59,186 bases of DNA from Schlesneria paludicola DSM 18645. Its GTDB lineage: Bacteria; Planctomycetota; Planctomycetia; Planctomycetales; Planctomycetaceae. Below are positions 8,437 to 18,600 of this stretch, piece after piece (position 1 is the first letter of the stretch; each line of letters starts with the position of its first letter). The translations under genes and the position numbers were made by a program. The notes under the pieces were generated by a model, which saw only the letters and a program-made list of their open reading frames with translations, was not told where the DNA came from and ran no database searches. The stretch covers positions 1 to 59,186 of the forward strand of contig CAMAYU010000014.1 in the NCBI GenBank assembly GCA_945862235.1. Reading direction: 5' to 3'.

Positions 8437-9789
8437 ATGGGCTTGGTTACGGCACAGACGTTCATGACGCATGACAATGAATGGGACGACGGCGATTCGG
8501 AAGACGGAGTTTTTGCCAAGGATGAGCCGATCCGCAGACGTGGCCAGCATCAGGTCCGTGGAGACAGTCCTCGTCGCGGGGACGACGAGCAATACGAAGA
8601 TGCGGACGGCTCGCTCTCCGATGACCTCGATTCGCACGACCTGCCAGATCAGTCACAGGTAGATCACGGTCGTGATGACCGGACGCGGGGTCGCGAAAAG
8701 TTTCGGCGGCAGATCATCGTCGAAGCGGCTCGGCTGATGTATCGGCGGCACGAGAAAGAGTACTACCGCGCGAAGCTCAAGGCCGCGCGGGCCGTTTGCG
8801 GCGGGTGGGTCAAGCCGTCGGATCTGCCGAGCAACGCCGAGATCCGCGACGAGATTCAGCGGATGGCGTGTCTGTTCGAGGGCGAAGGTCGTCACGAACG
8901 GCTGCGTGACATGCGGGTCGAGGCTCTCCGGCTGATGCGGCTCCTCAGCGACTTCAAGCCGAAGATCATCGGTAGCACGCTGACGGGGCATGTGCGGCAC
9001 GGGTCGGACATCGACCTGCACGTCTTCACCACAAGCATCGACTCAGTGTCGATCACGCTCGACCAGGAAGGGATCATCCACGACATCGAACATAAGCGCG
9101 TTACCAAGGCGGGCGAAGAGCGGGTCTACACGCACATCCACATTCAGGACCGCTTCCCGATAGAACTGACGGTCTATTCGACCGACAAGATCGCCTATGC
9201 CTTCAAGAGTTCCATCACAGGAAAGGCGATCGAACGGGCGACGTTGGCCGAGTTCGAGCAACTGTTGAGAGCCGAGTACCCCGACATCGAACTCGACGCG
9301 GAAGTCCTCGACGCCGAGAGCAAGCTTGATCGCTTCCAAGTCTATCGGTCGCTGTTGCTGCCGCTCGACAAAGTCGGACAGTCGAAGAAGCATCATCCCG
9401 AGGGAGATGCTCTCTACCACAGCCTGCAAGTGTTCGAGTTGGCTCGGTACGAGTTGCCTTACGACGAAGAGTTCCTGCTCGCCGCGCTCCTGCATGACGT
9501 GGGCAAAGGGATCGATCCCGACGACCATGTGGCGGCAGCACTCGAAGCGTTGGAGGGAGCGATCACGCCACGCACAGCGTGGTTGATCGAACATCACATG
9601 CACGCGCATCAGGTGATCGACGGTTCGATCGGCTTCCGCGCGAACAAACGGCTACGCGAATCGCTCGACTACGAAGAGTTGATGCTGCTGCAAAAGTGCG
9701 ACCGCGATGGCCGTCAGTGCGGGATGCCCGTAATGGAGGTCGATGAGGCACTCGATTTCCTGCGAGAGCTTTCCCGCTCGAACGGGTAG
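8437..9789 (+). CDS. nucleotidyltransferase-HD domain protein
   Basis: About 450 residues. An acidic, poorly ordered N-terminus (roughly 1-75) precedes a nucleotidyltransferase-type core with GSTLTGHVRHGSDIDLHVF (near 180), which has the GS...DxD arrangement of the Pol-beta superfamily. An HD domain follows, with LLAALLHDVGKGIDPDDH near 352 and HHMHAH downstream. The order NTase then HD recalls GlnD and CCA-adding enzymes, but GlnD's ACT domains are absent and the tRNA-binding regions are not recognisable. Substrate is not assigned. The start is uncertain: ATG at 8437 or 8464, neither with a clear ribosome-binding site. Confidence 0.75.
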   Translation: MGLVTAQTFMTHDNEWDDGDSEDGVFAKDEPIRRRGQHQVRGDSPRRGDDEQYEDADGSLSDDLDSHDLPDQSQVDHGRDDRTRGREKFRRQIIVEAARLMYRRHEKEYYRAKLKAARAVCGGWVKPSDLPSNAEIRDEIQRMACLFEGEGRHERLRDMRVEALRLMRLLSDFKPKIIGSTLTGHVRHGSDIDLHVFTTSIDSVSITLDQEGIIHDIEHKRVTKAGEERVYTHIHIQDRFPIELTVYSTDKIAYAFKSSITGKAIERATLAEFEQLLRAEYPDIELDAEVLDAESKLDRFQVYRSLLLPLDKVGQSKKHHPEGDALYHSLQVFELARYELPYDEEFLLAALLHDVGKGIDPDDHVAAALEALEGAITPRTAWLIEHHMHAHQVIDGSIGFRANKRLRESLDYEELMLLQKCDRDGRQCGMPVMEVDEALDFLRELSRSNG

Positions 9790-9809
9790 CGGTATGAAGA
9801 CGCGAGCCA

Positions 9810-9921
9810 GTGAGAGACCTCTGAGCGGGGCGGCGTAAGCCCCCCGGTTCCCCCAAAGAGGGCTTACGCCCAAGAACCGGAGGGCTTACGCCACTCCGCT
9901 CGGATATCTCCTCACGGTCCG
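9810..9921. repeat. palindromic repeat, family B copy 1
   Basis: The left half GAGCGGGGCGGCGTAAGCCC pairs with GGGCTTACGCCACTCCGCTC, and an inner inverted repeat, CGGTTCCCCC against GAAGAACCGGAGG, lies between. The outer ends read TGAGAGACCTC / GATATCTCCTCAC. The 9790-9990 intergenic region contains little else. Confidence 0.85.
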
Positions 9922-9990
9922 AGAGAGGTCTCAACGAGTACGCGGCCCCGGACGTTCGACTCACACTTTTCCCATCAAGGTGCAATCAAC

Positions 9991-10551
9991 ATGGACTTCA
10001 TGCAGAAATGGCCGACCGGCTTGGACTACACCCACTTCCTCGAACGCTACGCCACGCCCGAGCAGCGGCGGCGGTGGGATGAGTTACACTCGCAGGTGAA
10101 ACTCACACCCGCTCAGCAAACGCTGCTCGCAGGCTTTCGGCGTGACATGCTGATCATGGTGGTGTCAGGCGCGTGGTGCGGCGACTGTGTCCAGCAGTGC
10201 CCGATCCTCGACCACTTCGCGAAGCAGTCAGATCGGATTCAGATCCGCTACTTCGACCGAGACGACAACCCCGACTTGGCCGATGCCCTGTCGATCTGCG
10301 GCGGGCGGCGAGTCCCCTCGGTGCTGTTCCTTTCGGAAGAAGGAGCACCGTGCGGTCGCTATGGCGACCGCACGCTTGCGAAGTACCGCGACATGGCGGC
10401 TTCACTGGAAGGAGCCGCCTGTCCGACGGGACTCATCGCACCAGGACAGTCGCTGTTGACTGATGTCACTCAGGATTGGCTCGATGAATTCGAGCGAGTC
10501 CAATTGATGCTGCGGCTCTCGCCCAAACTACGTCAGAAGCACGGCGATTGA
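9991..10551 (+). CDS. thioredoxin-family protein, CGDC motif
   Basis: A 186-residue thioredoxin-like protein. The redox motif WCGDC lies near residue 64 (VVSGAWCGDCVQQCP), followed by an extra Cys. A cis-Pro strand RRVPSVLFLSEEG is near 110. There is no signal peptide, so it is probably cytoplasmic. The N-terminal 45 residues (HFLERYATPEQRRRWDELH) form a helical extension typical of this group. Partner unknown. The ATG at 9991 is the only reasonable start. Confidence 0.8.
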   Translation: MDFMQKWPTGLDYTHFLERYATPEQRRRWDELHSQVKLTPAQQTLLAGFRRDMLIMVVSGAWCGDCVQQCPILDHFAKQSDRIQIRYFDRDDNPDLADALSICGGRRVPSVLFLSEEGAPCGRYGDRTLAKYRDMAASLEGAACPTGLIAPGQSLLTDVTQDWLDEFERVQLMLRLSPKLRQKHGD

Positions 10552-10682
10552 TTTCGTCGGCGCGACCGACTCTACTCCGCCCCGACTTGAAGTCGGGTGA
10601 TGTAGGATGAGCACTCTTGCCCGTCCTGCCTTGGTCTTCAAACCCCGACGGGCAAGTGTTCCCGTCTTACGAAAGTCTTCTC

Positions 10683-11627
10683 ATGTCGAACGAAAGTCTC
10701 TCTCGACGAGAACTGCTTCAAGCGACGGTTGCCGTTGGTGCGGTGGCCTCACTGTCTTCGATCCTTCCTCAAACGGTCGCTGCTGCCGACCAGAAAGTTG
10801 CCATGAAAGGGAACATCAATCACTCCGTCGTCTTCTGGTGCTTCAATGTTGCCGGAGAAAAATGGGACATCGACAAGACCTGCTCGATCGCGAAGAGCCT
10901 CGGTTGCAAGTCGGTTGAAATTTGTGGGCCTGCCGAGTGGCCCACCATCAAGAAGCATGGCCTGACGTGCGCGATCGCCGCCAACGGAATGCCCGGTGCG
11001 CCGTTCATGAAGGGCCTGAATAACCCGGCTTATCAGGAGGAAGTGATCGCGACGACGATCAAGACGATCGACGAGTGTGCCGCCGCTGGCATTCCGAGCG
11101 TGATCGCCTTCACGGGTTACAAATGGAAGAACGCTGAAGACCCAACCAGTGGCGAAATCTCGCTCGCGGAAGGGGCCGACAACTGCGTCGCCGGTCTGAA
11201 AAAGCTGGCCGTTCACGCTGAGAAGAAGGGCGTGACCATCTGCATCGAGCATCTCAACTCGCGCGATGGCTCGCACCCGATGAAGGGTCATCCCGGCTAT
11301 CAAGGTGACGATGTCGATTATGTGGCGAACATCGTCCGTCGCGTCGGTTCGCCGCGCGTGAAGATGCTGTTCGATATCTATCACGTCCAAATCATGAACG
11401 GCGACGTGATCCGCCGCCTCGAAGAATGCAAAGACGTGATCGGCCACATTCACACAGCGGGAAATCCTGGTCGTGCCGAGCTGGACGACAACCAAGAGAT
11501 CAACTTCCCACCGATCCTGCGGAAGATCGTTGAGATCGGCTACAAGGGTTACGTCGGCCACGAGTTCATCCCCACTCGCGACCCACTCGCTGGCTTGAAG
11601 CAAGCCATTCAACTCTGCGATGTCTGA
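10683..11627 (+). CDS. Tat-exported hydroxypyruvate isomerase-like TIM barrel
   Basis: 314 residues. The N-terminus has a Tat motif (LSRRELLQA) and a hydrophobic stretch ending near AAAD. The mature part is an AP-endonuclease-2/xylose-isomerase-like barrel close to hydroxypyruvate isomerases: VEICGPAEWPTI near 80, CIEHLNSRDG near 190, MLFDIYHVQIMNGD, GHIHTAGNPGR, and GYVGHEF near the end. The candidate metal-binding Glu and His residues in IEHLN and GHEF are retained. Export makes a sugar isomerase/epimerase role outside the cytoplasm more likely than central glyoxylate metabolism. Many planctomycetes have large sets of these. A hairpin at 11654-11682 follows. Confidence 0.8.
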   Translation: MSNESLSRRELLQATVAVGAVASLSSILPQTVAAADQKVAMKGNINHSVVFWCFNVAGEKWDIDKTCSIAKSLGCKSVEICGPAEWPTIKKHGLTCAIAANGMPGAPFMKGLNNPAYQEEVIATTIKTIDECAAAGIPSVIAFTGYKWKNAEDPTSGEISLAEGADNCVAGLKKLAVHAEKKGVTICIEHLNSRDGSHPMKGHPGYQGDDVDYVANIVRRVGSPRVKMLFDIYHVQIMNGDVIRRLEECKDVIGHIHTAGNPGRAELDDNQEINFPPILRKIVEIGYKGYVGHEFIPTRDPLAGLKQAIQLCDV

Positions 11628-11653
11628 TCGCGAGTCTGGTGTCGTTAAGACGA

Positions 11654-11682
11654 GATGGGGCACGCGGATCGCGTGCCCCATC
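11654..11682 (+). terminator. hairpin terminator
   Basis: A 12-bp perfect stem (GATGGGGCACGC at 11654-11665 and its complement at 11671-11682) with a 5-nt loop, followed by GTTCTT. It lies 27 nt after the isomerase-like gene. Confidence 0.65.
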
Positions 11683-11727
11683 GTTCTTCACCGTGCTCAG
11701 GCAAACTGTTGCTAATGGAGCGTATCC

Positions 11728-13194
11728 ATGCTGAGAGTTCTCGGTTCGCAACGAGTTCAGTCGCAAGGCATCAGCCGTCGAGCATTGCTTCAGACGGGGG
11801 CTTTGGGGCTGTGCGGATTGGCGGGCGCGAGAGGGACTGCGGTTGGAGACGCGCGCGACAACGAGGGGCCGAACGCGACGGTCCTGCCCGGATTTGGTCG
11901 AGCCAAGCGGTGTCTCGTGCTGTACATCTACGGGGCGTGGAGTCAGCTCGACACCTTCGATCCCAAGCCCGCCGCTCCCGCTGAGATTCGGGGTGAGTTT
12001 GCTGCGATTGACTCAGCGCTGCCCGGCGTGCAGGTCTGCGAGCATCTCCCTCGCTCGGCGCGATTGCTCGATCGCTGCACGCTTGTTCGCTCGATGTCGC
12101 ATCCGTGGAACATTCATTCGGCGTCGTACACGCTCACGGGAAATCCCGATACCGAGCGGATCGAAGGACGGCAGCGACATCCCGATCAATGGCCGTACAT
12201 CGGCAGTGTGATCGACTACATGACCAGTCGCGGCGAGCATGGAACTCCCGTGCGCGGGACGCCGACGAACGTGATGTTGCCGTGGCGGCAGAGCCTGTAC
12301 GCGCGGCCGAACAAACGCTCGGGAACATTCGGCGGGTTCCTCGGGACGGCTTACGATCCGCTGTGGACCGAGTTCCACGGTGAGGCTCCGCTCGGCGACC
12401 CGTTCCGTGCGATCACTTCCGAAGGACGCTTCGAGTTTGGTGCTGGTGACGCGCCGGACATCACGCTCGACACACTCAATCGCCGCCGGTCATTGCTGTC
12501 GCAGTTCGAGGTTCAGCGAGCGGACCTCCAGCGTGCGGCGGCTGTCGGAAGCTATGCACGACAGCGAGAACAGGCGCTCGATTTCTTGGCCTCACCGCAA
12601 GTCTGCGAAGCACTGCGCATCGACCGCGAACCACTGTCGCTGCGTGAAGACTACGGACTGACGTTGTTCGGCCAAGCGTGCCTTTCCGCACGACGCCTCC
12701 TCGAAGCGAACGTTAAGTTCGTGACTGTGGTCTGGGACGAGTACGGTCAAACCGATGAGAGTTGGGACACGCACTACGACCATCATGCGAGGATGAAGGA
12801 CTTCCTGTTGCCGTCGTTTGATCGAGCGTTCTCAACGCTTCTGACCGATCTGGACCGTCGCGGAATCTTGGATGACACGTTGGTCCTGTGCTTGAGCGAG
12901 CATGGACGCACGCCACACTTTGACATCACCAGTGCCGGTGCGCCGGGCCGTGGTCACTGGTCGCGGGCCTACAGCCAGCTTTACGCCGGAGCAGGCATCC
13001 CGCGCGGGCGAGTGATCGGCGCGTCCGATGCAACCGCCGCCGATGTCATTGATCGCCCCATCGATCCGAAGGACATCCTCTGCACTGCGTACCACTTGTT
13101 GGGAGTCGATCCCCGCCGCGAGTTGTTTGCCTCTCCCGGTCGTCCCGTCCCGCTGGTCTCCGGTGGCGAGATCGTTCGCGAGTTACTGGGTTGA
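11728..13194 (+). CDS. DUF1501 family exported protein
   Basis: A 488-residue member of the DUF1501 (sulfatase/alkaline-phosphatase-like) family, expanded in planctomycetes. The N-terminus carries a twin-arginine signal (ISRRALLQTGALGLCGLAG). Typical pieces are visible: CLVLYIYGAWSQLDTFDPKP, RSMSHPWNIHSASYTLTG, VTVVWDEYGQTDESWDTHYDHH, LVLCLSEHGRTPHFD, GRGHWSRAYSQLYAGAGIP. Family function is not established. The ATG at 11728 follows GGAGCG. Confidence 0.9.
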   Translation: MLRVLGSQRVQSQGISRRALLQTGALGLCGLAGARGTAVGDARDNEGPNATVLPGFGRAKRCLVLYIYGAWSQLDTFDPKPAAPAEIRGEFAAIDSALPGVQVCEHLPRSARLLDRCTLVRSMSHPWNIHSASYTLTGNPDTERIEGRQRHPDQWPYIGSVIDYMTSRGEHGTPVRGTPTNVMLPWRQSLYARPNKRSGTFGGFLGTAYDPLWTEFHGEAPLGDPFRAITSEGRFEFGAGDAPDITLDTLNRRRSLLSQFEVQRADLQRAAAVGSYARQREQALDFLASPQVCEALRIDREPLSLREDYGLTLFGQACLSARRLLEANVKFVTVVWDEYGQTDESWDTHYDHHARMKDFLLPSFDRAFSTLLTDLDRRGILDDTLVLCLSEHGRTPHFDITSAGAPGRGHWSRAYSQLYAGAGIPRGRVIGASDATAADVIDRPIDPKDILCTAYHLLGVDPRRELFASPGRPVPLVSGGEIVRELLG

Positions 13195-13198
13195 TCAA

Positions 13199-13214
13199 CA
13201 CCAACCCGCAGCGT
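13199..13214. repeat. half copy of family D
   Basis: CAACACCAACCCGCAGCGTGAG is the left arm of the D palindrome seen in full at 42896-42993 and 51026-51102. The partner arm is missing. Confidence 0.7.
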
Positions 13215-13372
13215 GAGTTTTGAAGTTGCGCTTTTTGAGCCAAATTGCGAACCAAGCCCCGTTGCCAATCGTCGGCTCCACCGAGACAAGCTCGGCGGGG
13301 GCCAGAACCTCACTTTGTTGTCGTTTCTAGCTGGAAACATCGCCCTGCTGGAACGCACGCTGCTGTTTCCCC

Positions 13373-13450
13373 CGTGTCCGCCCGTGTTCCCCGTGTTCTT
13401 CCGCTGGCAGCCAAAAGCAACCACGGGGAACACGGGCGGACACGGGGACG
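13373..13450. repeat. long inverted repeat
   Basis: CGTGTCCGCCCGTGTTCCCC and its complement flank a CTTCCGCTGGCAGCCAAAAG spacer. A related short palindrome, TTCCCCGTGG / CCACGGGGAA with similar spacer text (CCGCGAGAAGCC), lies at 38571-38605. Confidence 0.8.
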
Positions 13451-13707
13451 AGTGAAAAGTTTGCCGATCAATGGAGGCACTCGCATCGAATCGTAGTTTG
13501 GTTGCGGCTGAACGAAGTGAAACCGCGAGGGGAGATTCGTGGTTCCTCATGAACAATCCGGGTTAAGGTGTCCCCCCAATGCTTCGAATGATTCAAAAAT
13601 TTCCGTCTTAGCCTGCGCCCACCGCAAGTCTTGGCTAGACTGTCCCCTCCCGTGGCGGTCGCCGTTCGACAGCCAGGGCTTTCCTGATTGAAGAGCCAGT
13701 TTCCCTC

Positions 13708-14379
13708 ATGCTCACCGCAACTCCCCCCTCGACCGAATCGCTGCGTCACTCGCACCCACACTTGTTCGAGAAGCCTTCGCTCTCACCGACAACTTCGGTC
13801 GAGCCGACTGCTCCCGACGAACAGCCAGCGGTCACCGAATCACTGGAACCGTCCGTCCCCGTGGCGGTCTATCTCGTGAGATACGGAGCCGTTCCCGAGG
13901 TCGCGCGGTTTCGAGACGCCTCGCACGCCACACCGTCGCGCGGCGAGAGTGTCATCGTGGAGACGCATCGCGGGCTGCAAGTCGGTTCGGTACTAGAGCA
14001 GCTCAAACCATCGCTCATCGCGGCGGACATGGAGATCGACTTCGAGATCGTGCGCGCCGCCACGCCCGCCGATTTGCAGGCCGCTCGCGAACGCACGCGC
14101 GAGTGCGACGAGTCCTTCGCCGGTTGGTGCGACCGGATCGTCGAATGGGATCTGGAATTGGAACTGGTCGAACTCGAATGGACGCTCGACCGACAGAAAC
14201 TGATTCTGTACGTCCTGTGCGATCGCGGTCCCGACAGCACGAAGCTCGCGCTGCAAGCGGCTGCAACCGGGTTCGGCATCATTGAAGTTCAGCCGGTCTC
14301 CGCCACCGGACTCGTCGTGGTGGAAAAGGAATCGGGCGGTTGCGGCACCGGCGGCGGTGGCTGCGGGTGTTCGAGCTGA
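13708..14379 (+). CDS. PSP1-like protein with Cys/Gly tail
   Basis: 223 residues. After a Ser/Pro/Thr-rich N-terminus (about 1-50), the core matches PSP1-type proteins (the YaaT group in Bacillus): VYLVRYGAVPEVARF, VIVETHRGLQVGSVL, DFEIVRAATPADLQAA, then LYVLCDRGPDSTKLALQ. The last 14 residues are GGCGTGGGGCGCSS, with three Cys in a Gly matrix, which could bind a metal or Fe-S. PSP1 proteins are linked to RNase Y complexes and sporulation in Firmicutes; a role here is not known. The ATG at 13708 is retained, and the extension before residue 50 is poorly conserved in look. Confidence 0.7.
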   Translation: MLTATPPSTESLRHSHPHLFEKPSLSPTTSVEPTAPDEQPAVTESLEPSVPVAVYLVRYGAVPEVARFRDASHATPSRGESVIVETHRGLQVGSVLEQLKPSLIAADMEIDFEIVRAATPADLQAARERTRECDESFAGWCDRIVEWDLELELVELEWTLDRQKLILYVLCDRGPDSTKLALQAAATGFGIIEVQPVSATGLVVVEKESGGCGTGGGGCGCSS

Positions 14380-14557
14380 GGCCGCGTATTTGCCTGTCCG
14401 AGAGTGGCCAACACAGCGTCGGGTGGGACAAGCGGCGCTTCGCCGCGGCGGCCCACCCGTTTCGCTGCCAGCGAGTAGGGAGTGGTGGGCCGCCGCTCGA
14501 AGCGAGCTGGGTCCCACCCTACTGCTGATGAATTATCCGCGTCCATGAGTTCACTCC

Positions 14558-15595
14558 ATGCCGATCACCGTCACGTTTCGTGCCTCATTGATCGTGTGCT
14601 GTCTGTTCGCAGCAGTCTCCTCTCGCGCGGCCGAGTCACCCGTCGGGAAGACGTTCTCTGCGAACGACACACTCGCTCCACAAGCGGAAGAAAACGTCGA
14701 AGCCAAGATATGTCTCGACGGTTTGATCTGGCAGCCCGCTCCGTTTGAAGTGACGGTCGAAGCGGGCACCGATTCGGCGATGGAAGGTCTCGTCCGGTTC
14801 CCTTCGGCCAAACCGAGCGGCATTGAAATCAATGACCGCGTGGCGATGGAGTGGTATCCGGCGCGTGACAAGAACTGGGCGGTGATCGACGCGCCCGCCA
14901 TCGTCGTCGTGCATGAGTCCGGCTCCAAGATGGAAGTGGGCCGTCTGTTCGCCAAGGCGTTTCACGCGCAGGGAGTCCATGCGTTTCTGATTCAACTGCC
15001 GTTCTATGGAGTGCGGCGACCGATGGGGATGCGTCCCGACGGGCGGCATTTTGAAGCGACGATGAAGCAGGGGATCGCCGACGTGCGTCGTGCCCGCGAT
15101 GCCGTGGCCGCGCTGCCCCGCGTCGATGGCAAGAACATTGCCGTGCAGGGAACCAGTCTCGGCGGGTTCGTCGCCTCGACCACGGCGGGGCTGGATCGAG
15201 GCTTCGCGTCTGTTCATCTGATGGTCTCGGGTGGCGATCTGCATGGCCTCGTGACGAACGGTCAGCGCGAAGCGGGCCAACTGCGCGACATGCTCGCGGA
15301 AGCGGGTTACACGGGCGACAAATTGCGGACGCTGTTCGATCAGGTGGAGCCGTTACGGCTCGCGCATCGACTCGGCGCGGAACGAACGTGGCTGTACTCG
15401 GCCACCCGTGATCAAGTCGTCCCGCCGCAACATTCCCTGAAACTGGCGGAGGCCGCTCAACTGGCCGAAGACCACCATACTCGCCTCTGGGCCGATCACT
15501 ACACGGGAATCCTCTACGTCCCCTCAGTGGTCACGTCGATCGTCAAGCACGTCAAAGCCACGAGCAAGATGTCCGAGGCGAGCCGTGCGCCGTGA
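14558..15595 (+). CDS. exported alpha/beta hydrolase
   Basis: 345 residues. The N-terminus (MPITVTFRASLIVCCLFAAVSSRAA) is a Sec signal peptide. The hydrolase core begins near 105 (APAIVVVHESGS). The nucleophile elbow GTSLGG lies near 200, the acid is likely the Asp in TRDQVVPP, and the base the His in WADHYTGI. The catalytic triad appears complete. Substrate unknown. It is followed by the convergent 1705-residue gene, with 17 nt between the stops. Confidence 0.8.
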   Translation: MPITVTFRASLIVCCLFAAVSSRAAESPVGKTFSANDTLAPQAEENVEAKICLDGLIWQPAPFEVTVEAGTDSAMEGLVRFPSAKPSGIEINDRVAMEWYPARDKNWAVIDAPAIVVVHESGSKMEVGRLFAKAFHAQGVHAFLIQLPFYGVRRPMGMRPDGRHFEATMKQGIADVRRARDAVAALPRVDGKNIAVQGTSLGGFVASTTAGLDRGFASVHLMVSGGDLHGLVTNGQREAGQLRDMLAEAGYTGDKLRTLFDQVEPLRLAHRLGAERTWLYSATRDQVVPPQHSLKLAEAAQLAEDHHTRLWADHYTGILYVPSVVTSIVKHVKATSKMSEASRAP

Positions 15596-15612
15596 GGCCA
15601 CGGGTTTCCGGC

Positions 15613-18600
15613 TCACATCACTGGCTCCGCCAATCGCTCGGCCAGCGATCCCTTTTTCAAGCGCAGCGGGGCCTGGCAGTGAGGACAGTGGGGCGCAGGC
15701 TCGACGAGAATCGAGGCCAGTCGCGCGGTGGTCGGTTGTCGCGACAACTCTTCTGCACGCGGCTTCAGTTGCTGGAAGTAAAAGACCGCGAATTGACGCA
15801 GGTCTTCCGCGAGCGGCGTCGGATCGGACTTGTGATCCCAAACCCACGAACCAACGCAGAACGAGAAGCCGGTCGTGACGTAGTGGCCGATCGGGGGGGT
15901 GACCGCGAACCGCATGTCCGGCCCGCCATCTTGTCGGGGATGCGTCCACCCCATTTGCACGAACTTGCGGTTCTCTTTGACACTGATGTCCGGCAAGTAC
16001 GTGAAGTCGTTGCCGCGAAACTCGAACGCTTCAAACTTCAGTCTCACCGTTTCTTCGTCAAACAACATGACGCGAGACCGGCGAACCGCATCGGGCAAGA
16101 GCGGAACAGTGCGCGCAAGCAACGTCGGACGATCTTGAGTCCGCTTGTACCGACCGTCCACGAGCAGTTTCCGGGTTGTGAGTAGCCCGCCGGGGATCTG
16201 TTCGGACTGTTCCAAGTCGAGGATCGCGAAGCCGTGCGCGAGGGCAGATACGGGAACGGTCGCCGTCTTGAGGAGCGTGGCAAACGTGGAGGACGTTTTG
16301 CAAATCACGATCACATCGGCGGGAGTCAGGCCGAGTGAACGAGCTTCCGCGATGAGATGCCAGACGGAGGCCAACATCTCGTCCGGACGCAGGCTCACCA
16401 ACGAAGCACCGTTACGAAGACTCTCGTCGAGCGACTTCAGTGGTAGCGTCCCTCGCAGGGCCTGACCGATCCAATCCCGCACGACCTCGCCGCGCGCGTG
16501 TTTGCGAAATGTCAGACGCCCCGCGTCGTCGAACTGCAACCGGAGCAGTTCGGTGAGATGTCTCAGCGGAAGCAGCCCTTGCCGGGCGAGGGGAGTCACG
16601 GCGGTAATCGTTCGATCGACGACGCGCCAGCGCAACGCGGCCGAACCTCGGCCACAACTTGCGTGCGCCAGACTCGCAAAGAACGACGAGTGATCCGACC
16701 CCAGCTTGAGCAGCGGTTCGTCGAGCATCGCGGGCACAACCTGCTCCCACGCGACATCGACCGGCTCAACGGTGCGCGGCCAGTAGCAGAGCAGCACGGC
16801 GACGATCGCCACGACACCACCACTCAGGCTGCCCAACGCGAGAGCTTGCGCGGTGACGAAGCCGTTCCACGCCCACCAAACGCACAGCGCGGCAGGGACC
16901 AGAAAAAGCAGCGCGACGGCAACCACGGCTCCCCAGCGCGACAGGCTCCAGCCCGGCGGGGTTCCGTTCCACGGCGTGATCGCCACGCTGCCCCACAAGC
17001 CATGCAGCCCGATCCGTTGCAGCGTGATCTCTTTCGAGGCGATGTTGCCGCGACCGTCGATCCGCACGTCGCTGGGTGACGACTCGCTCGCGGGGACCGC
17101 TCCCCAGCACTGCGGACACAGACTGTTCGATGTCCCTTTCGTCGAGTCGAGCATCTCCTGCCGATAGTGTGCGGGAGCTACGCCGCGTTGAAGCGCTTCG
17201 CGCAGCAGCCGCCTCCGACCGGACTCGGGTGACGCGAGGACCGCCATCGCTTCGGCGTAGTCGAGCCACTCTTGTCGCGGGTCTGTGGCGTATGCGTCGA
17301 GGCTTTCGAGCGCGACCGACCACGGTTGTCGCACGGCTCGACCTTCCAACACGAGACCGTGCTCCGATTGAACGTGTTCGGCCAACTCGCGCGGGGACAG
17401 TCGCACCTCGCAGCGCGGACAACGCAGCCGAATCTTCGACTCCAACTCACCACAGACCTCATCGAGAATCGTGGAGGGACCAGTCCACTGTTCGAGTCCC
17501 CGCAGCAAGTCGATCCCCTGCAAGCGGTCTCCCGCGCGAGACGCCAGTTCCAGCAGCGCGCTCCGACAAACGTCGGGGGGCGTCTGCGAACGTGTTACCC
17601 CTCGCATGATCGCAGGCGAGGGGACGTCGCTCGGTCCAACCGACGGAGCGTCTGGACTACCGTAGTCCCGTCGCTCCGTCGGCTGGCGGGTTGAGCCAAC
17701 TAAATCCGCCTGCGAGCGTCTCAACAGCACCACGGCCACTTCCTGACACAGTCCGAAGGGCAGCTCGACTCGCCCCAGTTGAGCCGCCACCGCGCGCGTG
17801 ACTTCCACTGCGGGCAGCTCGTCCAAATGACAGAACATGGACAGTGCGACGACACGACCGCACTCGGACGGATCTTTCAAGAACGACTTCATCAACCTCG
17901 CCTGGGGAACGCCGCCCACTGCGGCGCCGAGTTGTTCCGCAACGGCCAGACCATCGGCACAGTCGCCGAACTGTGATAGCGCATCACGCAGCCGGACAAA
18001 CAGCCGTGCGTGAGCCTGCTCACCGAATTGCTCAACGAACAACTCGGCCAAGTTGCGCGCGGCAAACGGATCGGCATCGAGTGAGACCGTGCGACTGACA
18101 AGCACTTCGACAAACGGATCAAACTCGTACCGCGTCCCCTCCCATTCGTAGATGCGGTGCGTCGTGCGTCGATGTTTGGCGAGATCGCGCTTCGGAAACG
18201 TCGTCCCACATTCGGGGCAATCGACCAGTCGTTCGAGTTCGATCTCTCGCAACGCCTGCTCACACGCGAGCCGGTTCGCACCGAGGGCCAGCAACCGCCG
18301 GCAGACTTCGATCCGCTCAGACACGGCGACAAGATTGAGATTCTCCAAGTCGGCTTCGACCGGGACCAGTTGTTCGACCGCCTTTCTCAGCACGGTCTCA
18401 TTGCAGAACTCGTCGGACAGACGGAGGGCCACGTCGGGCAGGACGGTCTCGCGCCCCAACCGACGGACGCGGCTGTCGTCGTGCGCGAGCAACTGCCAAC
18501 CAGCCGACTTCGCCGTCGGCTCGGAACGAAGTCCCTCGGCCAACCGTTCGATCCACTGTTGTCGTTGAAGTTCCGATTGTTGAGCCAAGTGCAGCGGCAG

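Larger units (their letters stand above)
13195..13707. other. gene-free stretch with repeat remnants
   Basis: 513 nt. It starts with half a family D element (13199-13214) and holds a strong inverted repeat at 13373-13450, in which CCGTGTCCGCCCGTGTTCCC pairs with its complement. It then runs through AT-richer sequence to the next gene. I see no supported ORF. Confidence 0.6.
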
